Shown here piece after piece: positions 11,401 to 25,969 of a stretch of 64,000 nucleotides of DNA. Source of the DNA: Holacanthus passer (taxonomy: Eukaryota > Chordata > Actinopteri > Pomacanthidae); NCBI GenBank assembly GCA_025331565.1, contig JAFREQ010000009.1, positions 6,313,501 to 6,377,500 of the forward strand, in the 5' to 3' direction. The notes beneath the pieces are model-generated. The model was not told where the DNA came from. It did not search any database and saw only the letters and a list, made by a program, of their open reading frames with translations. A program made the translations under genes and the position numbers. The stretch's first letter is position 1. Each line of letters begins with the position of its first letter.

Positions 11401-13707
11401 GAATGTAGCCGTAATAATGAAAGAAAGAAGAAATGATCATCTCTTCATGCCACCTCGTCTCTCCGCCTTCAACTTCTGGAGTGATGAGGTGCTTGTAGCC
11501 TTGAGACGCAGCTGAGTCAGTCATTGAGCATTTTCTTAATTAACAAGTGGTAACACACACACACACACACACACACACATTCGCACGTGTTGAGATACAA
11601 ATTAGAAATGCACCCTCGCCAGCTGAAGTATACACCAACACAGATAACATGTACCCATACAAACCTGTTTACACATCCATAACCACAATGTTGCAGTGTC
11701 ACGCATGCGACACACAAACACTCGGAACACACATGCACATGGCAAGCAATTTGTCCAATATTAATGTGCAGTAGACCACTAAGTTCAGCTCAGTGAATTC
11801 ATCACATATTTCTGGTGTCGTGGTTCTCTGACAGCTAATTCACTACAGAGGAAATGAAACAAACAATGGACGGACGACTAGACGGAGCCCAACGATCTGC
11901 TATTTGAAAAATATGATTTAGTTTTATCAAAGTGAATTGCACTTCAAATAAGCAGTTTTTTCCTTCATAAACTTTCCATCACGGGTGGGTCACACAATAT
12001 AGTCAGGTTCCTTTAAAACAAGCGTTGATTTTTTTTTTTTTTTTTTTTAAGGGCAGTAGAAAAGTGCTGTCTGAGTGTTGAGTGTCTACTCTTTTGATGT
12101 GGCTCTTCTGAGGGTAATTGTACCAACATAATCAACCTTGTCTTTCTTTTTTTAGCTTAGTCATAAAAAGGTTCTTGAGATGACATTAAGTTGTCTTTTG
12201 CTTTGTCTTCTTGTTTGGGGAAGGGTCCAATGGGGGAGAATGCCCCTGCAGCATCAAGCCTGGACCCCCTGTAGGGCCCCTCAAATGCAGTGGCTTTTTT
12301 TCCCCAGATTGTTGAACCGTGTACTAATGTCGTATCAAGTAAAACATTAAATCACTGCACTGCAATCAATGCAAAAGTGCCCCAAAATATCGTATTGTCA
12401 CTTGTTCACTTCAAGTGACAGAGCCCTCTGGTGGTCATAGTAACTGTGACGGAGGAAGTCAGGTGTCATGGAGCAACAAAGTCTACGCAGGGAGAAGATC
12501 AGGGTGGATGAAGGGGTCAACAAAACATCAGACTTTAATGAAGTAGTCATCTTAACCCAACCCATGATCTCTCCCTAAACTGAACCAAGTTGTTTTTGTG
12601 TCTGAGCCTAAACAACCCTTCAGCACAGCGTTGTCACATCAAAAAACCAATATATATTTCAGTGACTTAAGCTTTTTTTTTTTTTTTACTTTTTATTGAT
12701 CCCCCTCAGGGGAAATTCACTATTTGAAATTCACTATTTGAAACCGTTCTTGAAGGCCCAGACAAATGATGTCGTCTTGCCGATAAGGGCAGATCAGAAA
12801 ATGCTTCTATTTGTTGTCCTTGAAGACATGGACAAATGACCATTGGTTCATTGTTGCAAAGTCAAGCGTCCTTTGGTTAAGGAACTCGGAAATCAATCAA
12901 TCAGATGTGGTCACTGTGAACATGTAAATAGTCTGGACTCCACTGTGGGCTCACACTATTCAGAAAATTAGAAATGTTATTTAATGGAAACACTGGGAAA
13001 TAGGACTTTTTAGAAGATCTCTCTGGCTTGGCTTTCTCTCTGATTTCTCACTAAATTTCTGGCTTCCCCTCGGAGGTCAAGTTAGTACCGTGACTCCCTG
13101 CCCCATGCTGTGCTGTGTGAGTTGACTGACTGATATGGCATCAGAGTCTATTTCACTACAAGTAACAGGAAAATGTGGTCTGAATTTGAGAAACACTATG
13201 ATACTGGTAGCACAAATACTCGTCCTTCCGTTTCCAAATTAATGCCTTTGCTAAAATAAGCACTCTTAATTCCAGGGTTAATTCGACTGGCCCCTCTAAA
13301 CAGACAGCTGGCCCTCGTCTGGCCCCCGTGGTTTAAATGAGGCACTTTGTCTTCTCTTTGTCTCGTCCTCGACTGATCTGCTGTTTCTGATCTGAAGTTC
13401 ACATCCTCCTGAAGCTCTCAAGGCCCAGATGAAGCTTGATAGAGCTTATTATCTCTGTTTCATCAGCTAAATATCAAATAGGCCTTCCACGCGTTACTGA
13501 AATGGCTAAATGGAAAACACGCAAATAGGCACCCACCAGGGTAGAAATTAATGAGTTCTCTGGGCAAAACTGCCCTTGAAAGTTCATCAGATGCCTGTGA
13601 AATTTAAAATGAGGAGCAAACATGGCCCCTAAGTACAGACTGTGATGAACATCTAAACAATCTGTAAACTTGCTCATTAACAACAGAGTTAGTCTTAGTA
13701 TTAATGG

Positions 13708-13708
<1 letters not shown>
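8413..13708. other. Intergenic sequence, mostly unrecognised
   Basis: No exon was found. The stretch holds poly-T runs at 9,257-9,276, 12,030-12,048 and 12,671-12,687, and a CA array at 11,553-11,579. A short 'ttattgatccccctcagggg' block near 12,690-12,720 resembles a frequent fragment in fish repeats. The remainder is AT-rich unique-looking DNA. Confidence 0.5.
11553..11579. repeat. (AC)n microsatellite
   Basis: About 13 uninterrupted AC units. Confidence 0.95.
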
Positions 13709-13755
<47 letters not shown>

Positions 13756-13756
13756 G
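13709..13756. repeat. (GATA)12 microsatellite
   Basis: About twelve uninterrupted GATA tetranucleotides. The Ile-Tyr-Leu-Ser frames on the minus strand are artefacts of this array. Confidence 0.97.
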
Positions 13757-16700
13757 GGAGACATGGGGGGAACCAATTTTCAGAATAATAGTCCTCTTTA
13801 TTCTTCCCCTCTGTGCTCGTCTCTTTCCGCACTATAGGAGTCTGTGTATGTGTTTGGGCATCGCGGACAGTCCTGGGGCGTCCATTTTTGTTATGGGGCT
13901 TCAATAGTGTTTCAATCTGTCTGCCTGATGGGTGTGTACAACCAGCAAACACACACACTTTTCAATTCAGTTTGGAGTGAGATGTGGTATCGGTGAAGTC
14001 GGGGGCCTTCTGTGACATTACCCACCACAGGGGTCGGGGTCATCACTCCTCACCGCCCGCAAATTTTTGTTTAAAAAGTTCAGCAGCCAAGTCAATAAAT
14101 AAAATCACGGTCAGTGATGAATAAGTATGGTTGATAAGCTTGTCGCAAACCTGAGAGTGTGCAGATCAGCCGGCATGAGAGTGTGTTCGCACCCCGTATA
14201 ATGTTAACCAACAATGTAACAATGTAAAGTTATTATATATTACAGTTACAGGGAATTGTATTAATATTAATTACTAATAATTCCGTTCACCATATCATTA
14301 TCTCGTCAACATGTGACATTCATCCAGCAACTTTGCGCAGCAGAGTTTGGTGAGTCCAACTTGGAGCGCTTGACTCTTGAGAGGCTTAGGATAAGAATAC
14401 AAAAATGTTCTTACATTGATGTCAAGACTGCTGTTGAAGCATCATGGCAGCTCACTGGTCTTGACCAGCTCTTTGTACTCATGATGTCCTGGCTTTGAAT
14501 CCAGCCTGCAGCTTTTATAGTCTTCTCCACCTCAACCTTTCCTGTCTGTCTTCACTTTAACTACTGAATGAGAAGGATACAATGGCCAGAAAACAATGCT
14601 GCATGTCACCCTGGATTTCAGTTCATGAAATTTGTAGCACCTTTGTGTGTATGATTGTGCGCGTGAGAGGGAGAGAAATGGGACGCTCCAGCATTTCTTT
14701 GTAAGGAAAAAGAGGAGGAGAGGTAGCTGAAGTTAAATCAGTGCCGTGACTCCGGCATTGATTTGGACATGCATGTACTGTTGTGTGTTGACATAATGAC
14801 AAACCACTGAATGGGAACAAGCCTTGCAGCTCGGATATGGACACAAACACATACTCGCACACGTGCACAGATGTGCATGCACAACAAACACACTCTGGTC
14901 TCCCGCGCTCAAGTGTGTGATTGCAGGGATCGCTGTGTGACTGTCAGATTGCAGGGCAGCATCAGACTGGAAGCCTCATGCATTTTGATAGCATCGCTTC
15001 CTTTCACTCGCTTTCTCCATCTGAACCCTCATTTTACAGTATGATACACGTATCTCGTGCATGTGCTGTACGTCTCTCCCGTTTAGGAGTTCTCTCCGTT
15101 TAGAGCTGATTTCATTTTTATATCTTAATGAAATTGAAAGCTAACATGCACAGAAAGCCTGTTTAACATATATAACTACATTTTTTCATGTAGGAGTGAC
15201 TTTGAGGGTTCCTATTATTGGCGTGAAATTTGATTTGATTTGAGAGAGATGAGAACATGTTGGTAACCCTCTCTAATGTTAACCAACAATGTAAAAGTAT
15301 GTTATATTACTAGACCTCAGCACCAAGGTATATTTACATTCATTATTGTGCACAGTCATACAAACCTAAAAATATGTTCGTAGGAATCACAACAGAGTTT
15401 CAGCATGAGTCTAATTTCTTTTTTGAATATTGAACACTGCATTAACATTAACATTACTTCCTTAATTTTTCTGTAAAGCAAAATTTATTTGCAATTTTTT
15501 TGCGTGTCTATTGCGAAATATTTTAAGAAGCTTGGTGACAAGCGTTCGCCAGTCACAACAGCTCTTTGATCTCTTTTCTATTTCCTCTGCATTGTTCATC
15601 GTTTCATTTAATAATGAGGTGTTGAAAAGGCTGGAAAAGCCTCAGCTCGTGAGCTTTCTAACTGTCAGCAAGCTCATTAGCTTGGTTGTAACAGGTCAGT
15701 TTGCTCTCGCAGTTTATTCAAAAGACATATCCGCAGCGTCGTAAGTGTCATTAGCTCTTGACTAACTAGGACACAATTTTCATTTATTTAAAAGGGAGCA
15801 AAATTTTACATTTCTTGGAAATTTCTCTTATAGACGCAATAGACACAAGCAGGCTGCAAAACGTGAGACTTTGCATCAGTAATATTTATAAAAAAGTAGC
15901 ATATGAGAATTTTGCTTCATTAGACTTCCTTGTTTATCCCACTACGGTATGATGGCATCTACTTAAAATTCAAGCCAATAGTTAGACAGCCAGTAACGTG
16001 GTGTTTAGACAGGATGCTAAAGTTAGCTTTGTTTACAGTTGAAACATTTGTATAGCAGTATGGATTTCCCATCAAAGATATGAGGCAAACCACAAACCTG
16101 ACTGTCAAACTAAGGAATTAAAACAATGCTGCTGTCGAGTCACTTCAGTTCATTGTGAGGGAGAGAAGAAAGAGATGGGAAAGAAGGGGCGAGACACACA
16201 GAGATATTGCATCATAAAACAGTAAGGCTGGCAGTATTCTCCAAACAAATCAAATTTGTAGTGTTCAAATCAAATGCAGCATTGTGTGCAAACGTCTGTC
16301 ACCGAGATTTGTTTCTTTAATAGCGTTCACGCTGGATGGAGAAGAGTAAACCAGACGACTAGAAGGACACACTTACAAAATCCCAGTTAAAGTCAAAGAT
16401 AGGCCGTGAACTAGATTGTCATGATTATCTTCAAATCGCACAACAAAAAAATCATACGTTTTTTTTTTTTGCTCTATTTTTTAATTCTTCCTCTACTAAA
16501 AACTCAAAAAAGCATTTGGCCATTTGTTGTATTACTAAAAGTAGGAGAGGGCCAGAAAAAGCCAGAGAAAAAGAGAGAGTGGGTGAAAGAAAAAGTGAAA
16601 CTAACAGAAGTTTACATAAGTCATTTGACTTTATTTTATCCAAATTCCAGATACTGGCGAAATCTAACTGGTCCGAGCAACACATTCTGTATCCCGTCGT

Positions 16701-17686
16701 CTAAATCGTGCTTGTTTGATACAGCTGGGACTTACTTCAGAAGAGGTTGAGGCACTCAAGAACAAAGTTGCAGAGCCAACTTTCCCACAGCCAGGTTACA
16801 CCGATTCCAAATACTGTTCTGCACCACGATGGGAACCAGTCCTGCCTCAAACTGGACACCCACTCTTACTTGAAGGCACTCCAGGTTGGCTTTTCACACA
16901 GCAAGTTAACAAATTCTTTGGTTCTTTAATTTAATCATTTATTTGAGCAGGTATTCTGATTGAGAAAAAAAAAAAAAAAAAAAAGCTCTGTCTCTCTGCA
17001 CCTGAGCAGGGAGAGTTTCCAGGGGCCAGCTTCTACAGACAGGACACCTCAGTGAAACAAGTCAACACGACGTCAGACAGCAACATTTACTTTAAAAAGT
17101 CTTAGTTCAGTAACTTCACACGTAGTATTACTGTTGGAAGTGCATTTTGTGTGCACATTCATTTGTGTCTACATTAATGTGCAGTCTGATTATAAAGCAT
17201 AAACACTGTTAGAAAACAAGTCCTGGACATTCAAATATGTCAGAAATCTGGATGATGTAACAGACTTGTAAAGATGATAATGATGACATTGAAGCGTTGC
17301 AGCCTGACTCGCACCGTCACCTGATCCCAAACAACAAGTGCCGCTGGATGACAGAGCCCCACAGGTGTGCCGTAATACTTAACGTTATCCAGTTTGTTCA
17401 GTTGGTGGGAGCTCACAAGCTTTCATTTATTTCAAATACAGAGTGGCTGGAATATTTGTTCAGACGGAGCACTTTGTTATGTTTGCCATCAAAATTAGCA
17501 GATACTAAATTTTACTTATTATCATGTCAAACTTGGTGGCTTTTTTTTTAAATTAGGCTGATTTGTGTTATTGAAATTATTGTTGTATATAGTGAGTGTT
17601 TCACTGGAGTGAATTAAAATGGTAACTCAGTCAGATTCCAGTCTTATACATTATTTAAAATATAGTTTTGCTGTAATTAGTTTCAT
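13757..17686. other. Intergenic sequence, mostly unrecognised
   Basis: No exon was recognised. A 21-bp identical block (with looser similarity upstream) occurs at 14,199-14,219 and 15,274-15,294. A poly-A run lies at about 16,966-16,984. Short open frames such as 15,511-15,744 lack recognisable domains. Confidence 0.5.
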
Positions 17687-18087
17687 ATACACTCAGTGGC
17701 CTCTTTATTAGGTACATCTGGAGAATCGAATGCAATCTAATAAAACAGCTCAGCCATAAACTCCTTTTCAGAGATTCATTTTTGATTGACCCTGTCAGAG
17801 ATGCATTAATTTAACTCTATGTCTATAACTTCTGCTGTAGTTTGCAGTGGTGTTGAACTGTCCTGCATTATTTAGAGAAGTGTTTCTAATGTTTGGCCTA
17901 AGACTATTACATAACATATGTCAGCCCAGTACATCACTAACTTCGACCTCAATAATAAACATATAATTGAATGAACACCTCTATGACAGTCTCAGGAAGA
18001 ACTGCACATTATAATCTTCCTAAAGAATTTGTGGCAGATCTGTTGAATTGGATTGTATTAAACTCTATAGTTGGCCAGTGAGTGTAT
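17687..18087. mobile_element. MITE-like element with short terminal inverted repeats
   Basis: The left end (17,687-17,701, atacactcagtggcc) and the right end (18,073-18,087) are inverted copies differing at one of 15 bases. They enclose about 400 bp. The left end continues 'tctttattaggtacatctgg', a well-known start of a common fish element. Internal words such as 'tgttgaactgtcctgcatta' and 'tttctaatgtttggcc' fit the same family. No transposase is encoded. A partial relative in reverse orientation lies near 41,080-41,258. Confidence 0.75.
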
Positions 18088-21000
18088 CTTAAAGTAGGCA
18101 AGAGCTCTTTTTTACAGTTAACGGTGCATTTGAATTAATTATAATAATAGTTTAATTATGGAGCACTTATTGATATTGTACTATTTATTGATTAAATATT
18201 GATCGCCAGATCTCCACTGACCATGGAACAGCCCCTGCTTGTGCACGAGAATAGAGTATGTCGTCCATCTCTTGTCTGCTAAGTTTAGCGATTATTCTTC
18301 TCTTATTCCTCCTCTACCAAAATACATTAATCTTATCTGTGTTGTTTCGAAATGGCAGTCATTGGAGAATTCCCTGATCATGTAATTTGCTGTAACAAAG
18401 CAAATTCCATCCAACAAAATCACGTTGTTGTACTCATTGTACTCAGCTTTTGATCAAAATGATATATGACAACAAGACAATACATGTCCAAGCATTTTTC
18501 CTTCTGACTGAGACTGAAGTGAAGTATCAACCCTCCTCACCTCCGACCAACTTCACGGGACTTCACTAATTGTCTATTTCAAACCCGTTTAGCTCAGACT
18601 TTATCAAGTTTTTCTCAGAACTCATCTCGAAACTGAATGCTTCATGCAACTCCAAAATAAATCAAGTAAATTCATTTCTTATCTCATTACTGAGATGTCG
18701 GCTTCTTCACCAGGATGTGAAATATGGAAACCATTTTAAATTATCTCAATAATTCTGTTTTTGCATCAGACCATCACTGGACTTGGAGAAATCTCTAACA
18801 TAGATTCAACAAAAAAAACAAACTTGGACTTCAACTTATGTTAATGTCAATAGACCTCACATTTGGGATGCAATGTGTAATTGCATATGGGATGAGAAAG
18901 TAAAGTAACACTAGTTTAATGATAAACTGTTTGTCAGTGGTGGTGGTAGTGTGTGTTAATGTGTTTGTGAGTGTGTGTAAGTGTGTGCATCTCTTTCCTA
19001 CCTGTCACCATAGTGTTGCAGCTCAGTGACTGACTTATTGTGTGCTCTGATTGGGCCAGGACGCAGAACATTAGCTCTGTGATCGGTGGATAGACAGAAA
19101 AGTTTTGGGTTTTTGGGGGGTATGTTACAGTTAAAAGTAATAATTAATTGTAGTGATGGAAAGATTATTTCATCTTAAGAGTCACTTTCATGGACTTAAA
19201 AAAAAAAACAAATCTAACAAAAAAAAACTTTCATAGGAGTTTTGAGAATGTAACTTTTATTTACTTCCTTCATCCAGTGTCTTAACACATGATTGGATCA
19301 GAGCTTCAAGTTCTAAGACCAAATGAATGAGACACAAACGAATCATTGCCTCTTCAGCAACTTAATGTCCAAATTCCAGCGGCAATTCAACACATCCTGG
19401 CATGTAGTGGCACCCGGATAACATGACATCACTCACAATACTCCTAATGACCCCATTCGCCAAAGAGATTAGTTGCAAATGAACTAATCACTCGCGAGTT
19501 GCACATTTCTACGGGGAGTGGGGAAAAAATGGGCTGAATTAGTAAGCAGTTATGATGATGGAGAGCAACTGACAGTTAGTTATGCAGCGAGAGAGATTCA
19601 AAGTTGTGTTTACCCGACTGTTTTATGTCTTCTCTGCATGTCTTTCTGCTTCGATGAGAGAACTTTCCCAGGGCTTAATGAGTTTGGAGCCTTGAGCGTT
19701 TTAGATTGATGCGATGTGGGTGGAGGAGGTAACTTTTAAAATGTATTTTGGTGCAGTGTAATCATCGGTGTAATCCATGTAGTTAGTCTCAAGTAACATA
19801 GCGTGCAGTTTAATTTAGGTGCACATTGAAAATATTAAAACAGAACATGTATAGGTGATATCAGTTTGACACTTGAAGCTCAGTTGGGTCCTTTTGCTCG
19901 TTTTTTGTAAGGTTGCATCATATGTGACTTGCATAAGAAGAAAAAACTTAAAAACTAATAATATAAAATAGAAACTTCCATTAATGCGAAAAACCATTGT
20001 GAGCTCTGACTGCAGTTTGCAGATGAAAGTTTAGTTTGAGAGAAAAAATATGTGGTCTAAGCCTAAAGATAGTCAAATTATTCATCTACAAATACACATA
20101 AAAGTGAAATATATAAACAGTGAAATTATAATTATAATAATTTTTTTTTCTAAATCAATCAGTCATTGTTGAGGATTGTTGACATGTTGTCATGAAACTG
20201 GAGAAGTTCAAATTTACATTTCAAATTTTTAAAAATGTACCATCTTCAATTCCACTACAGTTGGACCTTGGGGCGAGATGGTTTTGTTTTTTACAAGAAC
20301 AAGATTGAACTTAGCACCTTCATTGAAATGATGCTTTAAAACAATGCATGAAGGAAGAATACTCTAGTAATTGTACTATGGTATTGATACTGCTGACACA
20401 GAGTGGTGACTTCCTGGATCTTCAACTTTTACAGGTTTGGGGGTGAATGAAACGTTCCAGGTCAAAGATTTCTCTCAGCAGAGTCATTTTTACTGAGAGA
20501 TGTCTGGAGGCTGGGTGACAGCTTGGATAACACACACGCACTCTCTGTCACACTCTCGTATATTTGTTCTGTTTTATTCACACACACGCGCACACACACA
20601 CACAAACACACACACAGAGCAACAGAGTGGTTAGCAGTGTGGCTGGACCATGTGGTGTGGTGTTAATCACACCTATGTCCATTAGCACTTCGGCACAAGG
20701 CTCCCTTAGCATTCATATAGGCATTCGTATAGACACACATACTGTACACACACAAATACACACACACCCCATGGAGAGGAAGGACATGCAGAAAGTGATG
20801 GAAGTCTGGATGGACAACACAGAGAAAGAAAGAAAAAAAGAAGGAAAGAAAGAAAAGAGGCCTGATGTTTTCTCCTTTTCCAATCACTTCAACTTCAGTA
20901 ACGACTGGGAGAATCTACAAATATTAATTATTCCAAAGCTTAGTCGAATGTTCATGCTACAAATATGTGTAATATGTTTTAAATAAAATATGAAAAACAT

Positions 21001-24000
21001 TTTTGAACATGTTTTTCAAAATTTACCCTCATAACCCAGTAAATAGTGAATCTAACACTTTTTAGAAGGAGTCACTATTTTGAGCCTTCTGAGGATTAAC
21101 AGCCTGTCTGAACAGCTGGGACTTCAAAGAGGTGTTAAAAGTGTCAACCATGTCAGCAAGTCTGACATTATGGAAGGAAGTGAAGTCAGGAAGGCTGCAT
21201 TTCATACAGAAGCTGCACTGCTGAAGAGTGAAGGGAATTTTGAATTTGACTTTTTCTTGCCGACATTGACATATTATCATTTTGTAAAGTGACCATGTTA
21301 ACAAACAGTTACCTTCACAGCATCCATCCAGCAGATGTGTAGCAACATTTGCATCCATTTTGTGTCATATTTCTGGCCATTTGGTGAATATAAGACATTC
21401 ACTATCCTGTTTTGATTTCCAGCAGCTCCTGAGGGAAACATCTGTCTCTTTAGCTCTAATGTGTTTGCCAGCTAGTTGCCTTCTTTGTCAGTCTGCTGTT
21501 GGTGCTGGACATGAAGTGTACAGTGCCTTCATCAGAGTTTTTATACTGAAAATTAGAGCAGTGTGGATGAAGCAAAACAGTAAAGTTGCAGGCCATCAAA
21601 CCAAAACAATGAGCTGAAAGATGCTAAAAAGCCAAAGTAATTTAAAAGCAAAAATGAAAAAAAAACACTAGCTGGTTCCAACGTCTCCAATGTGACGATT
21701 TGCTGTTTGTCTTAAATTATATAAAACTTAATATTTATGAGTTTTGGACCGACGATGTGATGGACATTGTTCACTGTTTTCTTATATTTTATAAGCCAAA
21801 TGATTAATCAGTGAATCAAAAACATGATCAAGATATAAATCATCCGTTGCAGCCCAGCTGGAGTCAGGCAACTTAATGAATAATGAACAAACTTTTAGAC
21901 AAATTACAAGTTATAAAATTAAAGCGCAACAAAAAAAGTTGCTGTGATAGGGCAAAAGCTGTTTTAATCAGAAAACAAGTTGCTGTAACATCATAATGTT
22001 ACATGTTTGTTTTGGTTGTTTTGACTCATACGCTTGCTGGTTGCATATAAATGCCACCTAATAAAGCTTACCCACGGATGAGCTTTAAAGAAAACAAATC
22101 TCAGCAGAATCACATGCTGTAGGTGTCTATTACTGTGGCTTCATTACAATTTCTCATTTCTGCCGAGTAGCCGGTCCCTGCTGGCCAGCTGGAATTTACA
22201 TTGATTCTGTATGCAGCGTTGTGGCGTTTTATTGTCCAAGCAAGGCCATTATTAAAACAGGAACGGCTGTGATGTGTTTTCTGATTGGATGCTAAAAGAT
22301 TACAGCCGTGATGAATAATAAAATCAGATGCACTAATGTGTGGCTTCTCTGGAATTGCAAATTGCGGCCTGTCCTGGGACTGAGAGCAAAGAGCGGCAAT
22401 TGGTGGACTGAAAGTGAGAGATAAATTCATGTTTGAAACCTGTTGTCACTGAGGAAATTTCCATGTATGATTGCATGCTTCCGTCTTTACCGCCTCTTAT
22501 TCCACAAAAGAGAGACCTGGGAACTGGCTGAGCTTCAAATCAAAGAAGCAGATTTTGGCTTTTGAGAGAAGAAGATGAAAGGAACGCCCACTCAGATATA
22601 AATCTTGTTTGTCTGTGTTAACAATGTCACTTCAACTTCAAATATTTGAAGTAGTTCAGGGGCACTTGATTTACCTCGGCAGACTGGAACAGCCGCCAAC
22701 GCAGACACATTACTGGTGAGATTAAAGTAAATCAAGCACTCTGGTTCCCGCTGTGTTTGCTGTAGGATCAAGTGGCGGCGAAGGAACGGAGCTTTCTGTC
22801 TTGATCAAGATTTAAAAGGCTGCGTGAGCGTGTGCATGAAGTATACTTTCAATGTCACAAGTTTGAGACCGGCGCTCACCATCTTCTGCATGTTTCCCGC
22901 CACTCTCATTCCCGTCACCCTCCGCTGTGCACTATTGAAAAGTAAACCCCAGTAGCGTGAAATAATCTTTAAAAAAATTGACCTGTTTTGGTTATGGAAG
23001 GCCTCTGTAAAGCCAGCCTCCCCGCGCCCGCAGTTGAAAAAGAGACTGCTGAACGAAATAAAAAATCCACATCCCTTCACTTCACATCATGTTTTGACTC
23101 AGAGACTAAATTTCACACCCAAACAATGCCAGAGCCTTTCATATACATTTACAGTAGCCTGAGCGCATAAAAGGGTTGTGATTGGTCACACAGTGTGAGC
23201 GCCGCTGCTCCAGGACTTGAGTGCAATTTTGTCACCTCCCAGTATCACTCCAGTGTGGGTGTGTTCGTGAACATGCGTGTGTGTGTGTGCGCGCGTGTGT
23301 GAATGAGTGTATACATGTGGATCAATATATCGCTTAGCCAAAGCCCTCTACTACCCTCAAGTGGTCACAATGCAGAACTGGCAAGACTTACCTGAGAGTA
23401 CAGGAAGTTGTTTGCAAAATGACACTGTGTGTGTATGTGTGTGTTTTTGTGTGTGTGTGTCAGTGCATGCTTCCTTGCATGTCTACACTTATTTGTATTT
23501 GGGTCTTACTCCTGCGCCCCTGTGTGTGTTTGTACGTCACGCTTGCTTGCATGTCTGTGTGTGTCTAGGTGTGAAATAGTGTGTGTGCGCACTGTGCAAG
23601 CCCATGCCTCTTATTTAAAGAGAGATTAGCGGATAGAGAGGGAGCGGCAGAGCAAAACGAACAAATATACAAACACGGTGGTGGAGAGGTGAAAGTGGTG
23701 GTTGAGGTGTGGAACGGGGGAATGAAGGGATGAGGCGTAAATGAAAAAGCACTGGAGGTAGCTGGTGTGCAGCATTAAAAAAGGTAAGCGGCTCTGTCTG
23801 GTGGGGGCCATGTTACTTCAGATACCGGTGAGACAATGAAATATGATTCAGGAAGTCCGGTTTGAGTAATGGATCCATAAGTTTGAAGGATTCTCAGATG
23901 CCACAACACTGCACAGGGGTTTATGAGGAAGGATTTTACAACTCTGGAGAGTCATGGCAGCGTGTCATTTCCAAACAGTAAACAGTAGAAATACAGCATT

Positions 24001-25969
24001 TACATTACAAAGTCATCCACCAGGAACGTGCACCTGCAAGTGTTTGATTGACCAACGCGGTTCTGTCATTGTGTTGTGGTTCAAATTGAGCTTTTTTGTC
24101 GGACAACCCTGTGTTTTGTTACTGGAGCCCTCTGTGTTGAACGGAGTGTCCTCATTGGAATGAATGAAGGGGCTGTAATTTTTCACACAGGGCTGTTGTT
24201 TGGTTGATCAGAGAGAGAGAGGTGATACACAGTTTTTAATAATGCATTATACATGTGCATGGGCACCCCTGCGTGTCCTCTGTTCGTTTGGAGCGTTGGT
24301 TGTGCTCATCCTCAGAAATTAAAGCTACGCGCCCAGAAGTTGCAATTAAATACATGAACAGTCAGGGATGTTGGAAGTGTTTTCTGGGAGGAGGTGCTGT
24401 AAATATAGTGGGGGGGCATTGACTAATTCACCCATGGCACCGTCATCAATTCATTTGTGGTGCCCCACCCTGGACAGCACAGTCCAACACAGCAGTGCTG
24501 ATTAGACTGCGCTGTTAATGAGCCTGACCTGAGGCTTTAATTTCAAATCATTTGAGCAGTGTACAGCAGAAAACTAGAAAGTAAGATCTGGATGTTCACA
24601 AAGGATCTTTATTATTACGACAATAAGAAAATGTCATATCAAAGAGGTCTATGTCACACATGCTCATGAAACCTTAATCAATTTAATTTATCATTAACAT
24701 CAACCTTTGTTAAAACTAGTCTGTTATCTACTATGCATTTTGCCTTGATTGACCAATGTGAGCTGCCATGTGTGCCTGCAGTTTATGGGACTCAAATCCA
24801 GTATTAGGCTGTGCCGCTGGTGGCCATGTTCATAAGCAGCATTGTGCTTTCACAAGTTGGCAGAAATACTTTCACTTCCATTAAAGGCATATTAAAAGCA
24901 TATTTATTCTATGAAGTACGACAAACATCTGGATTGATCCTGATACATTAACAGAATCCTCTCTGTTTTTACATGAGTTTGCGTCTCAAAACAGTAATTT
25001 TAGACCTTTACTTGCATAATTTGTTATGAGAGTAATTGTAGGCTCCTTTTTACTCAAGTAAAGATTTTCAATATGCGCAGGCATAGTTTTCATCCTTCCA
25101 CCTCCAACAGCGTGCTTTGGATTTGTGGCTGCAGGTCCTGGAGGAAGGATGCCACGTCCTGGATGTCAGTGACTTCTACTAGCCTGACTACTCCAGGCTT
25201 AACTGCTCTGGCACATTGTCCATTCCCAAGAGCCCTTTACATCCACTTCTTTCCCCAGAGCCACCTCAATGAGGAGCAGCAACTCAGATTCCCTCCTGGT
25301 CAAAACACTGCTCCACCTCTGAGTGGACCAGGTCCAGACCCTCAAATACCTCCTGCTTCCACATACTTTGAAACCCTGTAATATTAAGGCAAGGCTCAAA
25401 ATCTTTATGATTTGTGTTCTAAAGTGACTACATCTTTTGAAGAGGTAGGCCAGTATTACATGTATTGAAGTAAGAGTAGGCCACTTTACTTGAGTATAAC
25501 ATGTTGCTGGGCCACTCAGTCCACCTGAGCCTCTGGTTATTCTCAAGTGCAGCAACATTAGTCCAGCTTTAGTTGCTCTGCACTGGCTTCCTGCAATGGT
25601 GTCTAAATGCATGGGCAGACTGTGACTTAGGGTCTGGAGCAGATCAGGGGTCTTATGAGACATGAGCTTACTAATAAAGATTCTGTGTCCCCTGAGAGCT
25701 GCAAGCCACAAACAGCTGTTTCAACATGCCTCCCCCGTTGATTTTTGCAAACAGTAGGCTTATGTTGTTGTTATTTATTCTGTATTGAAATGGTTTCAAG
25801 TGGGTTTTATTTCCCATTTTATGTCGTATTAATTATGGCATTTCATCCTTGTTCTTATTAGTCTCTTAACTTTATTTTTATTCTATTGTTAAAATGAGTA
25901 GTCCTGCTTCTTTGGAATGAGTCTCCCCATTGACAGTCTTGTCAAGGTCTGTAACAGGCGAGCAGACGC
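18088..25969. other. Intergenic sequence with CA/TG tracts
   Basis: No coding exon was recognised. A CA array lies at 20,579-20,616, and short TG-rich patches lie at 18,935-18,985, 23,276-23,302 and 23,428-23,460. Stretches near 22,110-22,340 and 24,430-24,550 look like ordered, non-repetitive AT-rich DNA and could be conserved non-coding sequence, but that cannot be judged from one genome. The 170-codon minus-strand frame at 25,199-25,711 has no recognised domain. Confidence 0.45.
20579..20616. repeat. Imperfect (CA)n microsatellite
   Basis: CA units with CG and AA interruptions, about 38 bp. Confidence 0.92.

Noticed and set aside
22110..22340. Possible conserved non-coding element
   Set aside because: Looks ordered and non-repetitive, but conservation cannot be judged from a single sequence.
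25199..25711. 170-codon minus-strand open frame
   Set aside because: No domain recognised. The opposite strand has an 'actggcttcctgcaatggt' phrase faintly like a LINE tail, but too little to call an element.
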